Positions 51,313 to 60,090 of a stretch of DNA of 64,000 nt are shown piece by piece (the stretch's first letter is position 1; every line of letters begins with the position of its first letter). The stretch comes from Parvibaculum sp. (GTDB lineage Bacteria; Pseudomonadota; Alphaproteobacteria; Parvibaculales; Parvibaculaceae): positions 984,764-1,048,763 of the forward strand of contig JAEPQD010000001.1 in the NCBI GenBank assembly GCA_017642695.1, given 5' to 3'. The notes below the pieces were generated by a model. The model was given only the letters and a program-made list of their open reading frames with translations. It was not told where the DNA came from and made no database searches. The position numbers were made by a program, and so were the translations under genes.

Positions 51313-53112
51313 TTGTCGTCCCTTGATCTAGGAGTGGTTGGGAATGGCACCTATGGGGCCCTGATCGACAAATGGGCACGTGTCGTCTGGTGCTGTCTGC
51401 CTCGTCTCGACGGTGATCCGGTGTTCTACGATCTGCTGAATGGCGGCGAGCCCAAGGGAGATGGCGGGCGGGAACGCGGCTTCTGGTCCATCGAGATCGA
51501 GAATGCGTCATCGTCGCGCCAGTATTATCGCCAGAACACAGCGATCCTTGTCACCGAGCTGACAGACAAGGACGGCAACGCAATCGAGATTTGCGACTTC
51601 GCACCGCGCTTCACACAACGTGAACGCATTTTCCAGCCCATGACGCTGGTGCGCCGCGTCCGTCCCCTTCAGGGCTCACCGCGCGTTCGCGTTCGCATGC
51701 GGCCAGCGTTCAATTACGGCCTGCGTGAGCCTGATGTGACTCGTGGCAGCAATCACATGCGCTTTCTTCACAGCGGTCTGGCGTTACGATTGACGACAAA
51801 CGCACCCGTTACTTATCTGCTCGACGAAACCGCCTTCAATCTCACCAATCCGATCAGCTTCATTCTTGGCCCCGACGAAACGCTGACGGGCGGTATCGAG
51901 GACACGGCCCGGCAGTTCGAGGAGCGCACAGAAGACTATTGGGCGCGCTGGGTGCGCCGTCTGGCGCTTCCACTGGAGTGGCAGCAGGCGGTAATCCGCG
52001 CTGCCATCACTCTGAAACTCTGCTGCTTCGAGGAAACGGGAGCCATCGTCGCCGCGATGACGACGAGCATTCCGGAGGCGGCGGACACGGAGCGGAACTG
52101 GGATTACCGCTTCTGCTGGCTGCGCGACGCCTTCTTCGTGATCCGCGCATTGAACTCGCTGGCCGAGGTCGAGACGATGGAGAACTATCTCCGCTATCTC
52201 GGCAATATCGTCGGCACCGCCGAGAACGGTCATCTGCAGCCCGTTTACGGTATCGGGCTCGAGACGCATCTCGTGGAGCATCTGGTCGATACGCTGTCTG
52301 GCTACAGGGGGATGGGCCCGGTACGCCGCGGCAACCAGGCCTACGAGCACTTCCAGCATGATGTTTACGGCAACGTCATTCTTGCGGCATCCCAGTCCTT
52401 TTTCGATGAGCGCCTCCTGAAGCCGGCAACAAAGGCGGATTTCGAGCGCTACGAGAAAGTCGGCGAGCGTGCCTTTGCCATGCACGACCAGCCGGATGCT
52501 GGCATGTGGGAGTTGCGCACCCGCGCGCGCGTCCATACATCGTCCAGTTTGATGTGCTGGGCGGCCTGCGACCGTCTTGCTCACATTGCCGAGCACCTGG
52601 GGCTCGTCGAGCGTTCGCGTTACTGGCGCGGCAAGGCCGACCAGATTCACGCAACCATCTGCAAGTGTGCGTGGAACGAGGAGATGGGTGCCTTCACCGA
52701 AAGTTTCGGCGGCGACCAGCTCGATGCGGGTCTCCTGCTCATGGCCGAGGTGAATTTCCTGCAGCCCGACGACCCGCGTTTCCGCTCGACCCTGCTTGCG
52801 GTCGAAAAGGCTCTTCGCCGGGGACACCATATGTTCCGCTACGCGACGGCGGATGATTTCGGCACCCCCCGGAACGCATTCAATATCTGCACGTTCTGGT
52901 ACATTGATGCCCTGACCCGTGTTGGCCGTACGGAGGAAGCGCGCGAGATATTTGAGTCCATTCTCGCCTGCCGGAACAGTCTGGGTCTTCTTTCTGAAGA
53001 TACCGATCCGGCCACGGGGGAGCTTTGGGGAAATTATCCGCAGACTTACTCGCTTGTTGGAATCATAAATACGGCGATGCGCCTGAGTCGTAAGTGGGAA
53101 GAGCAGGTATGA
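51313..53112 (+). CDS. Glycoside hydrolase family 15 (trehalase/glucoamylase-like)
   Basis: A 599-residue cytoplasmic enzyme with the N-terminal trehalase-type beta domain (residues about 1-230) and the GH15 (alpha/alpha)6 barrel: NWDYRFCWLRDAFF (substrate-binding WRD), MCWAACDRLAHIAE, and LLSEDTDPATGELWGNYPQ with the catalytic-base Glu region. TTG start at 51313 is backed by GGAGG 5 bases upstream. Members hydrolyse trehalose or alpha-1,4 glucans from the non-reducing end. Its position between otsB and otsA points to trehalose. Overlaps otsA by 4 bases. Confidence 0.9.
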   Translation: MSSLDLGVVGNGTYGALIDKWARVVWCCLPRLDGDPVFYDLLNGGEPKGDGGRERGFWSIEIENASSSRQYYRQNTAILVTELTDKDGNAIEICDFAPRFTQRERIFQPMTLVRRVRPLQGSPRVRVRMRPAFNYGLREPDVTRGSNHMRFLHSGLALRLTTNAPVTYLLDETAFNLTNPISFILGPDETLTGGIEDTARQFEERTEDYWARWVRRLALPLEWQQAVIRAAITLKLCCFEETGAIVAAMTTSIPEAADTERNWDYRFCWLRDAFFVIRALNSLAEVETMENYLRYLGNIVGTAENGHLQPVYGIGLETHLVEHLVDTLSGYRGMGPVRRGNQAYEHFQHDVYGNVILAASQSFFDERLLKPATKADFERYEKVGERAFAMHDQPDAGMWELRTRARVHTSSSLMCWAACDRLAHIAEHLGLVERSRYWRGKADQIHATICKCAWNEEMGAFTESFGGDQLDAGLLLMAEVNFLQPDDPRFRSTLLAVEKALRRGHHMFRYATADDFGTPRNAFNICTFWYIDALTRVGRTEEAREIFESILACRNSLGLLSEDTDPATGELWGNYPQTYSLVGIINTAMRLSRKWEEQV

Positions 53113-54506
53113 GCCGCCTTGTCGTCGTCTCCAACCGTGTCGGCCCGGTCAAGGATGCTGCGCGGGCGGGTGGTCTCGCGGTTGCGCTTGTCGATGCACT
53201 GAAGGCGCGCGGCGGGCTCTGGTATGGTTGGAGCGGCAAGGTCGACGAGCGCGGCAACGACAGTGCGAAGATCGAGGAAGCAGGTTCGCTCACACTCGCG
53301 ACGGTCGATCTCGCACCGGAAGAGCATGAAGAATACTACAACGGTTTCGCCAACCGTTGTCTGTGGCCTCTTTTTCACTACCGCATCGACCTCACCGCCT
53401 TCGATCGCCGTTACTATGAAGGCTATCGCCGGGTGAACGCGAAGTTTGCGCGCGTGCTGCATCCATTGCTGAAGCCCGACGACACGATATGGGTGCATGA
53501 CTATCATTTTCTTGCGTTCGGCAACGAGCTGCGCCACATGGGCGCGGAGCAGTCGATCGGTTTCTTTCTTCACATCCCTTTCCCGGCGCGAGAGGTGCTT
53601 GCCGCCTTGCCGCATCACGATGCCATGGTGCGCGGTCTTTTTGCCTATGACGTGATCGGCTTCCAGACCGAACGTGACTGTGAGCGCTTTCGTGACTATG
53701 TCGTGCGCGAGGCGCATGGCAGTGAAGACGGCGACAAGCTGCACTGCTTCGGGCGGACCGTGACAGTCCGTGCTTTCCCGATCGGCATCGACTCGGAGGG
53801 TTTTGCGAAGATGGCAGCGTCCGACAAGGATGCCTGCAAGCAACATGACAAGGTGACGAGTTCGCTCGCCGGCCGCACGCAGATCGTCGGCGTCGACCGG
53901 CTCGACTACACGAAGGGCATCGCCGAGCGCTTTCATGCCTATGAACGCCTGCTGCAGGACTATCCGGAGACGCGGCGCGAGGTCTCCTATCTCCAGATTG
54001 CGGTAACCTCGCGCGGCGATGTGCAGGAATACCGCGAAATGCGTGAGGAACTTGATGGGCTCTCGGGTCACATCAACGGTGCCTATGGCGAGTTCGACTG
54101 GACGCCGCTGCGCTACCTGAACAGACCGATGGCGCGGCGTTCTCTTGCAGGTCTCTACCGCGCGAGCAAGATCGGCCTCGTGACGCCGTTGCGCGACGGC
54201 ATGAATCTGGTCGCCAAGGAATATGTCGCTGCCCAGGACCCGGAAGATCCCGGCGTTCTCGTGCTCTCGCGTTTTGCGGGCGCTTCCTACCAGATGGCGG
54301 AGGCGATCATCGTGAATCCCTACGACATAAAGGGCGTGGCGGACGCGCTCCAGATTGCGCGCTACATGAGCCAGCAGGAACGCCGCGAAAGATTCGAAGC
54401 GCTGATGGGGCGGCTAAAATCCGAAGATGTCGCGCATTGGCGTGATGATTTCCTGACCGCGTTGGCTGATGTCGCGGAGCGGCGCATCCGGCCGACCGTA
54501 TCGTGA
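53109..54506 (+). CDS. otsA: Trehalose-6-phosphate synthase
   Basis: A 465-residue GT-B glycosyltransferase (family 20) making trehalose-6-P from UDP-glucose and glucose-6-P. Start ATG at 53109 sits in the GH15 stop codon; a start five residues earlier lacks this overlap. Signatures WVHDYHFL, GFFLHIPFP, GVDRLDYTKGI, and LRDGMNLVAKEY are complete. The stop overlaps the GTG start of glk. Confidence 0.97.
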   Translation: MSRLVVVSNRVGPVKDAARAGGLAVALVDALKARGGLWYGWSGKVDERGNDSAKIEEAGSLTLATVDLAPEEHEEYYNGFANRCLWPLFHYRIDLTAFDRRYYEGYRRVNAKFARVLHPLLKPDDTIWVHDYHFLAFGNELRHMGAEQSIGFFLHIPFPAREVLAALPHHDAMVRGLFAYDVIGFQTERDCERFRDYVVREAHGSEDGDKLHCFGRTVTVRAFPIGIDSEGFAKMAASDKDACKQHDKVTSSLAGRTQIVGVDRLDYTKGIAERFHAYERLLQDYPETRREVSYLQIAVTSRGDVQEYREMREELDGLSGHINGAYGEFDWTPLRYLNRPMARRSLAGLYRASKIGLVTPLRDGMNLVAKEYVAAQDPEDPGVLVLSRFAGASYQMAEAIIVNPYDIKGVADALQIARYMSQQERRERFEALMGRLKSEDVAHWRDDFLTALADVAERRIRPTVS

Positions 54507-55519
54507 CCATGAGCGGCGGTCAGGCACCAGGCGACAGGTTCCTTGTCGCCGACATCGGTGGGACCAATGCCCGCTTTGCGCTGGCGACAATGCGCGGCGA
54601 GGACATCGCCATTCCGCCACCTGATATTTTTCTTACTGCCGATCACGCGAGTCTCGCGGCTGCACTCGAAGCCTTTCTTGATGCGGCGGACCGGCCGCCG
54701 CTTTCCGGGGTTGCCGCCTGCGCCGCCGGGCCGGTGGAAGGTGCGGGCGCCGCTGCACATATCGCGATGACGAACTGTCCCTGGGATGTATCCATCGAAA
54801 CGCTTGCCCGGGTTACCGGTATCGAAAGCCCACGCCTGATGAACGATTTTGCCGCGCTCGCGCTCTCGGTTCCCGCGCTCGTGGCAGAGGATCTTCATCC
54901 CGTCGGCGCCAGGCTCGATGCCCTTCCCCGCGCGCCCGTTGCGATCCTGGGCGCTGGCACTGGGCTCGGCGTTTCCGCGCTGGTCTTCGGCGAGTCGCAT
55001 GAAATTCCGGTTGCGGGGGAGGGTGGACATGTCGATCTCGCACCCGCCAATCCGCGCGAGGCGGAAATCCTTGCCTTCCTTCAGTCGATCCATGGCCATG
55101 TCTCCGCCGAGCGCGTCCTCTCCGGGCCGGGCCTCGTCACGCTTTATGCCGCGCTTGCCGCACTTGCGGGCCGCGAGGAGCCCAGGCTCACTCCCGCTGA
55201 AATCGCCGCCCGTGCCCACGCGCAGGAAGACGCACGCGCCGAGGAAGCCGTGCGTCTCTTCTGCGGCTGGCTTGGCGCGGTCGCGGGCGATCTGGCGCTC
55301 ACGCTCGGTGCACGGGGCGGCATCTATATTGGTGGCGGTATCGTGCCGGGCTGGCTTTCGGGGATGCCGGGTCTTTTCGACGAAGATGTGTTCCGATCGC
55401 GGTTCGAGGCAAAAGGGCGCTTCGGCACATGGCTCGCGCGCATTCCCGTCTTCGTGATCCGTCGCGCGGACGCGGCGCTGCTCGGTCTTGCCCGCGCCGC
55501 TCGTGACCCGAAACCCTGA
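54503..55519 (+). CDS. glk: Glucokinase (Glk family)
   Basis: A 338-residue ROK-independent glucokinase of the Proteobacterial Glk family. ATP-binding VADIGGTNARFALA, catalytic LMNDFAALALSV, GAGTGLGVSAL and GGHVDLAP are the family marks. The start is GTG overlapping the otsA stop (GTGA); an ATG follows three codons later. It would phosphorylate glucose released by the GH15 enzyme, returning glucose-6-P for OtsA or Pgi. Confidence 0.95.
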   Translation: MTMSGGQAPGDRFLVADIGGTNARFALATMRGEDIAIPPPDIFLTADHASLAAALEAFLDAADRPPLSGVAACAAGPVEGAGAAAHIAMTNCPWDVSIETLARVTGIESPRLMNDFAALALSVPALVAEDLHPVGARLDALPRAPVAILGAGTGLGVSALVFGESHEIPVAGEGGHVDLAPANPREAEILAFLQSIHGHVSAERVLSGPGLVTLYAALAALAGREEPRLTPAEIAARAHAQEDARAEEAVRLFCGWLGAVAGDLALTLGARGGIYIGGGIVPGWLSGMPGLFDEDVFRSRFEAKGRFGTWLARIPVFVIRRADAALLGLARAARDPKP

Positions 55520-55533
55520 CGCATTCCCCGAAT

Positions 55534-57267
55534 TCAGGGCTGTCCTGTCACTACATTGCCGTCACGGCGCGGATCGGCGGCGCCGTCGAGCCCGTCCGGC
55601 ATGACGAGAATGCCGTGAAGTCCGCTTATTGCCGGCCGTGCCTCGACAGTATGTCCGAGTTCCTCCAGCTGCAGCGCCATCTGTTCGAGCGGCGTCCCCG
55701 CTTCGATTTCCAGCGGTCCGTTCCGGTCGAGAAAGCGTGGCAGGCCGACCGCCGCTACCATGTCCATGTCCCAGTCGATCAGCGCGATCAGCGTCTGTGT
55801 GACGTATCCGATAATGCGGCTACCGCCCGGCGAACCGATGGCGGCCCGGAACTCGCCGTCTTCGTCGAACACGATTACCGGCGTCATCGACGAGCGCGGG
55901 CGCTTGCCCGGTGCGACGGCATTGGCGATGGGTTTCCCGTCCTGCTCTGGCACGAAGGAGAAATCGGTGAGCTGATTGTTGAGCATCATGCCTCCCGCCA
56001 TCAGGTGGGAGCCGAACGGCCCTTCTACCGATGTCGTCATCGACACCGCGTTGCCGTTGCTGTCCAGAATGCTGAAATGGCTGGTCGAAGGCATGTCGAC
56101 CGGCTGGTTCATACCCCAGTTCATCGCGCGTTCGTCGGCAAGGCGGCCGGGTTTGGCTTTCCCCATTGAATAGCTGGCGTCGATCTCGTTCGCGCGCGAT
56201 TCGAGGTAGGCGCTGTCGAGCATCTCTTCGACTGGTACATCCACGAAGTCAGGGTCGCCAATATACTTGTCACGGTCGGCGTAGGCGAGCTTCTCTGCTT
56301 CCGCGATGAAATGCACCGCGGTCAGTGTCATCGGGCCCATGCCTTTCAGATCGTAGTTGCCGAGAATGCCGAGAATCTGCAACGTCGTGAGCCCGCCCGA
56401 TGTGGGTGGCGGCATGGAGCAGACTCGATAGGCGCGATAAGGCGCGCAGATCGGTTCACGCTTTTTCGCTTCGTAAGCGGCGAAGTCCGAAAGTGCGAGC
56501 GTACCCGGCCGTCTCGGCGCGTTCTGCACCGTGGAGACGATCTCTTCAGCGACCTTGCCCTGGTAGAACCCCTTCCAGCCTTCCGCGGCGATTATCTTCA
56601 ACGTTTCCGCATAGGCCGGGTTCTTCAGCACGTCGCCCTCCGCCGCGGGCACACGTAAGCCGTTCGCATCCATGCGGTAGAAGTAGTCCTGCGCCACCGG
56701 CATCTGCATCAGCACCGGATCGCGCGCGATGGCTTCGGCAAGTTTGGGCGCGACGGTGAAGCCCTCTTCCGCAAGCTTGATGGCGGGTTGGAAGAGTTCT
56801 CCCCATTCGAGCTTCCCGTGTTCCTGATGCGCAAGCCAGAGCATCTTCACAACGCCGGGCGTGCCGACGGAGCTGCCGCCGATCATCGCTTCGAGGAAGG
56901 GTAGGGGCTCGCCTTCATTGTCGAGAAAGAGCGCGGGCGTCGCGCCCATCGGCGCCGTCTCGCGCCCGTCATAGGCGGCAACGTCACCGCTCTTCTCGTC
57001 GTAGTGAAGCATGAAGGCGCCGCCCGCGAGACCGGACGATTCGGGCTCCACGAGCGAAAGCACCGCCTGAACCGCGATGGCCGCATCGACCGCACTGCCG
57101 CCTTTGCGCAGCATCGCCGCGCCCGCTTCGCTCGCGTAGGGGTTCGCCGCCGCGATCATGAAGGGTTGCGGCTCGTCGCTCCGCCACAACCAGGCAAAGC
57201 CCGCAACGACGACGATAAGAACGAGCGCCGCCGCAGTGAGCCCCGGCAGGATTCGGTTGAGCCTCAT
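55534..57267 (-). CDS. ggt: Gamma-glutamyltransferase, membrane-anchored
   Basis: A 577-residue Ntn-hydrolase precursor. N-terminal helix (GLTAAALVLIVVVAGFAWLW) is uncleaved-looking, so the enzyme is probably tethered. The large-subunit signature GGSAVDAAIAVQAVLSLVEPESSGLAGG and catalytic Thr at the small-subunit start (PSTSHFSILDSNGNAVSMTTS) are present. It cleaves the gamma-glutamyl bond of glutathione or related compounds in the periplasm. Stop lies 15 bases from glk's stop (convergent). Confidence 0.93.
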   Translation of the reverse strand: MRLNRILPGLTAAALVLIVVVAGFAWLWRSDEPQPFMIAAANPYASEAGAAMLRKGGSAVDAAIAVQAVLSLVEPESSGLAGGAFMLHYDEKSGDVAAYDGRETAPMGATPALFLDNEGEPLPFLEAMIGGSSVGTPGVVKMLWLAHQEHGKLEWGELFQPAIKLAEEGFTVAPKLAEAIARDPVLMQMPVAQDYFYRMDANGLRVPAAEGDVLKNPAYAETLKIIAAEGWKGFYQGKVAEEIVSTVQNAPRRPGTLALSDFAAYEAKKREPICAPYRAYRVCSMPPPTSGGLTTLQILGILGNYDLKGMGPMTLTAVHFIAEAEKLAYADRDKYIGDPDFVDVPVEEMLDSAYLESRANEIDASYSMGKAKPGRLADERAMNWGMNQPVDMPSTSHFSILDSNGNAVSMTTSVEGPFGSHLMAGGMMLNNQLTDFSFVPEQDGKPIANAVAPGKRPRSSMTPVIVFDEDGEFRAAIGSPGGSRIIGYVTQTLIALIDWDMDMVAAVGLPRFLDRNGPLEIEAGTPLEQMALQLEELGHTVEARPAISGLHGILVMPDGLDGAADPRRDGNVVTGQP

Positions 57268-57396
57268 ATCCTATCTCTCCTCCCGGATCTCGCCCACGAA
57301 CGATGGGGCAGCGGCATTGGTCCGCCACTTTGCTATGATGCGGGAAAATTGCCCCGCCCGTCATCCTAACAGCCCTGCTGCAGAAGAGGTTGAGAT

Positions 57397-58431
57397 ATGC
57401 ACTTCGGCGCCGTTCGCAAAGGTCCGCACAATCATATTGTCGATGTCGACGGTATTTCGGTCGGCAATGCGGAGGACATCGCTGCCCGCACCGGCGTGAC
57501 CGTAGTATTGCCGGAGGCGCGTGCCGTTGCTGCCTGCGACGTGCGAGGCGGTGGACCCGGTACCCGTGAGACCGACGCCCTCGATCCAGTTTGCCTTGTC
57601 GATGCGGTCGATGCGGTGGTGCTTTCAGGGGGCTCGTCCTGGGGGCTGGAAGCGGGTTCCGGCGTTGCCGCCTGGCTCGGCGCGCGCGGCCGTGGTTTCC
57701 GCGTCGGCGGCAGTCCGGTTGTTTCGCCCATCGTGCCCGGGGCAATCCTCTTCGATCTCGCGAATGGCGGCGACAAGGACTGGGGCGAAGAGCCGCCCTA
57801 TCGCGCTCTCGGCCGTGCGGCATGTGAGAAGGCGGGCATGGATCTGGCGCTCGGCAATGCCGGGGCGGGGCTCGGGGCGACGGCGGGAAAATACAAGGGA
57901 GGTCTTGGTTCCGCTTCCGCCATAACAGGTAGCGGCCTCACCGTTGCCTCCCTGATGGCCGCCAATCCCTTTGGTGCGGTCGTCATGCCGGGCAGCGCCT
58001 CGTTCTGGGCGGCCCCCTATGAACTCGAAGAAGAATTCGGCGGGCGCGGCTGGCCCTCGCCATTGCAGGCTTTTGCCGCGCTCGATCCGATGGCAGGCTC
58101 CAAGGCCGATATCGAGCCGGGCTCGAACACGACCATCGGCATCGTTGCCACGAACGCGGACCTCACCCCCGTCGAGGCCCGCCGTGTCGCCATCATGGCG
58201 CAGGACGGGCTCGCCCGCGCGGTCCGCCCTGTCCATGCTCCGGTCGATGGCGACACGATCTTCGTCCTCGCCACCGGTGCCGTCCCGCTTGGGCCCGACA
58301 TGCGCTACCGGGCGGTCACGGGGATCGGCGCGCTCGCAGCCGATTGCGTTGCCCGTGCGATTGCGCGGGGGGTCTACGAGGCGGAGACGCTCGGAAGCGC
58401 CATTTCCTGGCGCGAGCGGCATGGGAGCTGA
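57397..58431 (+). CDS. P1-family peptidase (DmpA/BapA-type)
   Basis: A 344-residue Ntn-like amidase. DVDGISVGNAED, DVRGGGPGTRETDAL, VLSGGSSWGLEAGSGVA and GAGLGATAGKYKGG follow the DmpA fold. Expected self-cleavage lies before the nucleophile in GSNTTIGIVATNADLT; here the nucleophile appears to be Thr where Ser is usual in DmpA. Family members are N-terminal aminopeptidases, several acting on beta-amino acids. Not operonic; upstream ggt is divergent. Confidence 0.9.
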   Translation: MHFGAVRKGPHNHIVDVDGISVGNAEDIAARTGVTVVLPEARAVAACDVRGGGPGTRETDALDPVCLVDAVDAVVLSGGSSWGLEAGSGVAAWLGARGRGFRVGGSPVVSPIVPGAILFDLANGGDKDWGEEPPYRALGRAACEKAGMDLALGNAGAGLGATAGKYKGGLGSASAITGSGLTVASLMAANPFGAVVMPGSASFWAAPYELEEEFGGRGWPSPLQAFAALDPMAGSKADIEPGSNTTIGIVATNADLTPVEARRVAIMAQDGLARAVRPVHAPVDGDTIFVLATGAVPLGPDMRYRAVTGIGALAADCVARAIARGVYEAETLGSAISWRERHGS

Positions 58432-58604
58432 ATACAGGGCCTCGGCCGGGAATGGCCGCTTCCGGCGGGTTTGGGGGACGGCCCCGGCCGATTTCGGCCC
58501 CTTGGCCCCCTTGCCTTCGGCCCGCCAAGGCTTTATGAGTGGCCCGCCTTCGACGGTGGCGGTGAACTCCGCCCGATGCCCCAAGGGGCTTCCGCGATGT
58601 GCAT

Positions 58605-58681
58605 GCGCCCGTAGCTCAGCTGGATAGAGCATCAGACTACGAATCTGAGGGTCGGACGTTCGAATCGTTCCGGGCGCGCCA
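58605..58681 (+). tRNA. tRNA-Arg(ACG)
   Basis: A 77-base cloverleaf: acceptor GCGCCCG pairs with CGGGCGC, D-arm GCTCAGCTGGATAGAGC, anticodon arm with ACG at about 58638-58640 (TCAGACTACGAATCTGA), T-arm GTTCGAATC, and encoded GCCA. T6 follows closely. Its 3' end marks the beginning of AT-richer accessory DNA, as expected for an integrase attachment site. Confidence 0.97.
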
Positions 58682-58809
58682 TTTTTTCCAATGATTTACA
58701 AGTATTTTGAGAATTGTTTTAAAGCCTTAGGCTCTTCATAGGCTCTCGATTTCCCTATGTGATTGAACAAAAACGGAAATTCGAGGCGAAATCGCGGGTG
58801 CAATTGGCG

Positions 58810-59382
58810 TCATGCGAGGAGTGTCTGGATTTGCCAGAGCAGCGATGTCTCATCACCGTGAAAGCTCTCGATCATTGCCTCTAGGAATGCTTCAGGATCA
58901 AGTCTCTGTATGTCCAACGGGTGGCCGGCATGATCCGCCATCAGAGCAAGAAAAACAGTCTGTGTCCGTCCATTGCCTTCTCTGAACGGGTGGATCGCGT
59001 TCAGCGTGGCCAGGAAACGTGTCGCTTCGCGGACAAAGTCATGCGAGGGCAGATCCTGAAAGTAATGTTGCTCTTTCAAATCGGTGAAGAGTGCAGACAT
59101 CTCGCGTTGAATGTATTCGGGATAACAAAAGGCACTTCCGTCCTTTGAAATTCGGACGGTGCGGAACTTGCCGGCCCAAACGTATACATCCTGAAAGAGG
59201 TGGTGATGGAGCGCACGGTAGTGGGTGACGCTCAACCGGCCTGGTGGCAGTGGCTCATCCGCTCGCTGCGTTGTGCTCGCCGTCTCGAACTCATCGAGAG
59301 CAGCTTGATTTCGAAGACCGGGAATATTCTTGAGAACGGGGGTGCCAGGGTAGCAATAGGGATCTGCAACCGCATCATACAT
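58810..59382 (-). CDS. Fic-domain protein (toxin)
   Basis: A 190-residue Fic protein with the complete core HPFREGNGR (131-139), the form that transfers AMP or another nucleotide moiety to a target hydroxyl; catalytic His131. The flap segment FRTVRISKDGSAFCYPEYIQ is present. No N- or C-terminal inhibitory helix is fused, so it fits a class I Fic with a separate antitoxin, and a small ORF with a conserved EG lies directly upstream (12 bases). Lower GC than the core genes. Confidence 0.93.
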   Translation of the reverse strand: MYDAVADPYCYPGTPVLKNIPGLRNQAALDEFETASTTQRADEPLPPGRLSVTHYRALHHHLFQDVYVWAGKFRTVRISKDGSAFCYPEYIQREMSALFTDLKEQHYFQDLPSHDFVREATRFLATLNAIHPFREGNGRTQTVFLALMADHAGHPLDIQRLDPEAFLEAMIESFHGDETSLLWQIQTLLA

Positions 59383-59394
59383 AAGAAAAAGCGA

Positions 59395-59598
59395 CTAGCG
59401 ATTTTTGCCATACTTGGCGGCGATGATCTTGCGCCGCTCTTCCGGGGAGAGCCCCTTCCGATCAAACTCGCGAAACTCGGCAGCCATCGTGGCCGACATC
59501 CGAATTCCCTCGACCTCGCTGATTTTCGCAAAGCTCTGCCTGCCAAGAGTGAACCCCTTGGAAGGACGTTTGCCGGATTTGGTAGTCGTTTCGCTCAT
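59395..59598 (-). CDS. Putative Fic antitoxin (VbhA/YhfG-like)
   Basis: A 67-residue protein from ATG 59598; an ATG at 59637 in frame is possible but lies beyond the -10 element. The central segment FAKISEVEGIRMS resembles the inhibitory helix of VbhA/YhfG, whose motif is (S/T)xxxE(G/N). Here EG is present but the Ser sits three, not four, residues before Glu (Ile is at that spot), so the match is off by one. The C-terminal KGLSPEERRKIIAAKYG is helical. Genes are adjacent and co-oriented with the Fic gene. Confidence 0.72.
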   Translation of the reverse strand: MSETTTKSGKRPSKGFTLGRQSFAKISEVEGIRMSATMAAEFREFDRKGLSPEERRKIIAAKYGKNR

Positions 59599-59604
59599 GG
59601 ACCA

Positions 59605-59610
59605 ATTATA
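59605..59610 (-). promoter_or_regulatory. -10 element of the antitoxin-Fic operon
   Basis: Perfect TATAAT on the minus strand, with only six bases before the antitoxin ATG. That spacing would put the transcript start at the ATG (leaderless mRNA). The -35 region at 17-19 bases is weak (CTGTAC or TCTGTA). Confidence 0.6.
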
Positions 59611-60090
59611 GCACAGACCCGTTCTGCGTACAGACATGTGCGTAACGGATATCCAACGTTTTGCAGAGTGTCGCAGGGGTCAGTGGCACTCCGCCAACGA
59701 AAAGCAATAGCGAAGCGATCTCGTCGGAAACGCTATGAGGAGTCGGAAGATATGCCATTAGAACGATACATAGGGCCAACCCGCTGCACACCAGCATTCG
59801 GCCGGCGATCTCGAAGCTGCCCACGGTGTTTGACGTTTATCTGTCCACAGATAATCGACCGTGTCCTATCAGCGCTCCGACTTTAAGGTAGATGATAAGG
59901 GGTCGAGAACAGGTCATTCAACCGTCTTCCTCCTACCGTCGCTCCAATCCTTGAGCCAAAAATCTCTCACTCCTAGAGTCTGAGTCGTCGCCAACCACTA
60001 GATAGTGTGTCGGACTCGCGCCTATCAAGCGCCTCGTTAACCAATTCTCGTTTCATCCGTGTCAAGATAATTTGGCGGGAGGCGCGGTGG
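59611..60090. other. 480-base region without a convincing gene
   Basis: Between the antitoxin promoter and the methyltransferase start. A 72-codon frame on the minus strand (59606-59824, GTG start, one hydrophobic stretch) lacks a ribosome site and its end overlaps the antitoxin -10 element, so I do not call it. The sequence is low in GC relative to the core. The methyltransferase promoter should lie near 60000-60070, but I see no consensus. Confidence 0.5.

Noticed and set aside
59606..59824. 72-codon minus-strand frame with a hydrophobic stretch upstream of the antitoxin
   Set aside because: GTG start with no ribosome site, overlapping the antitoxin promoter; no recognisable family.
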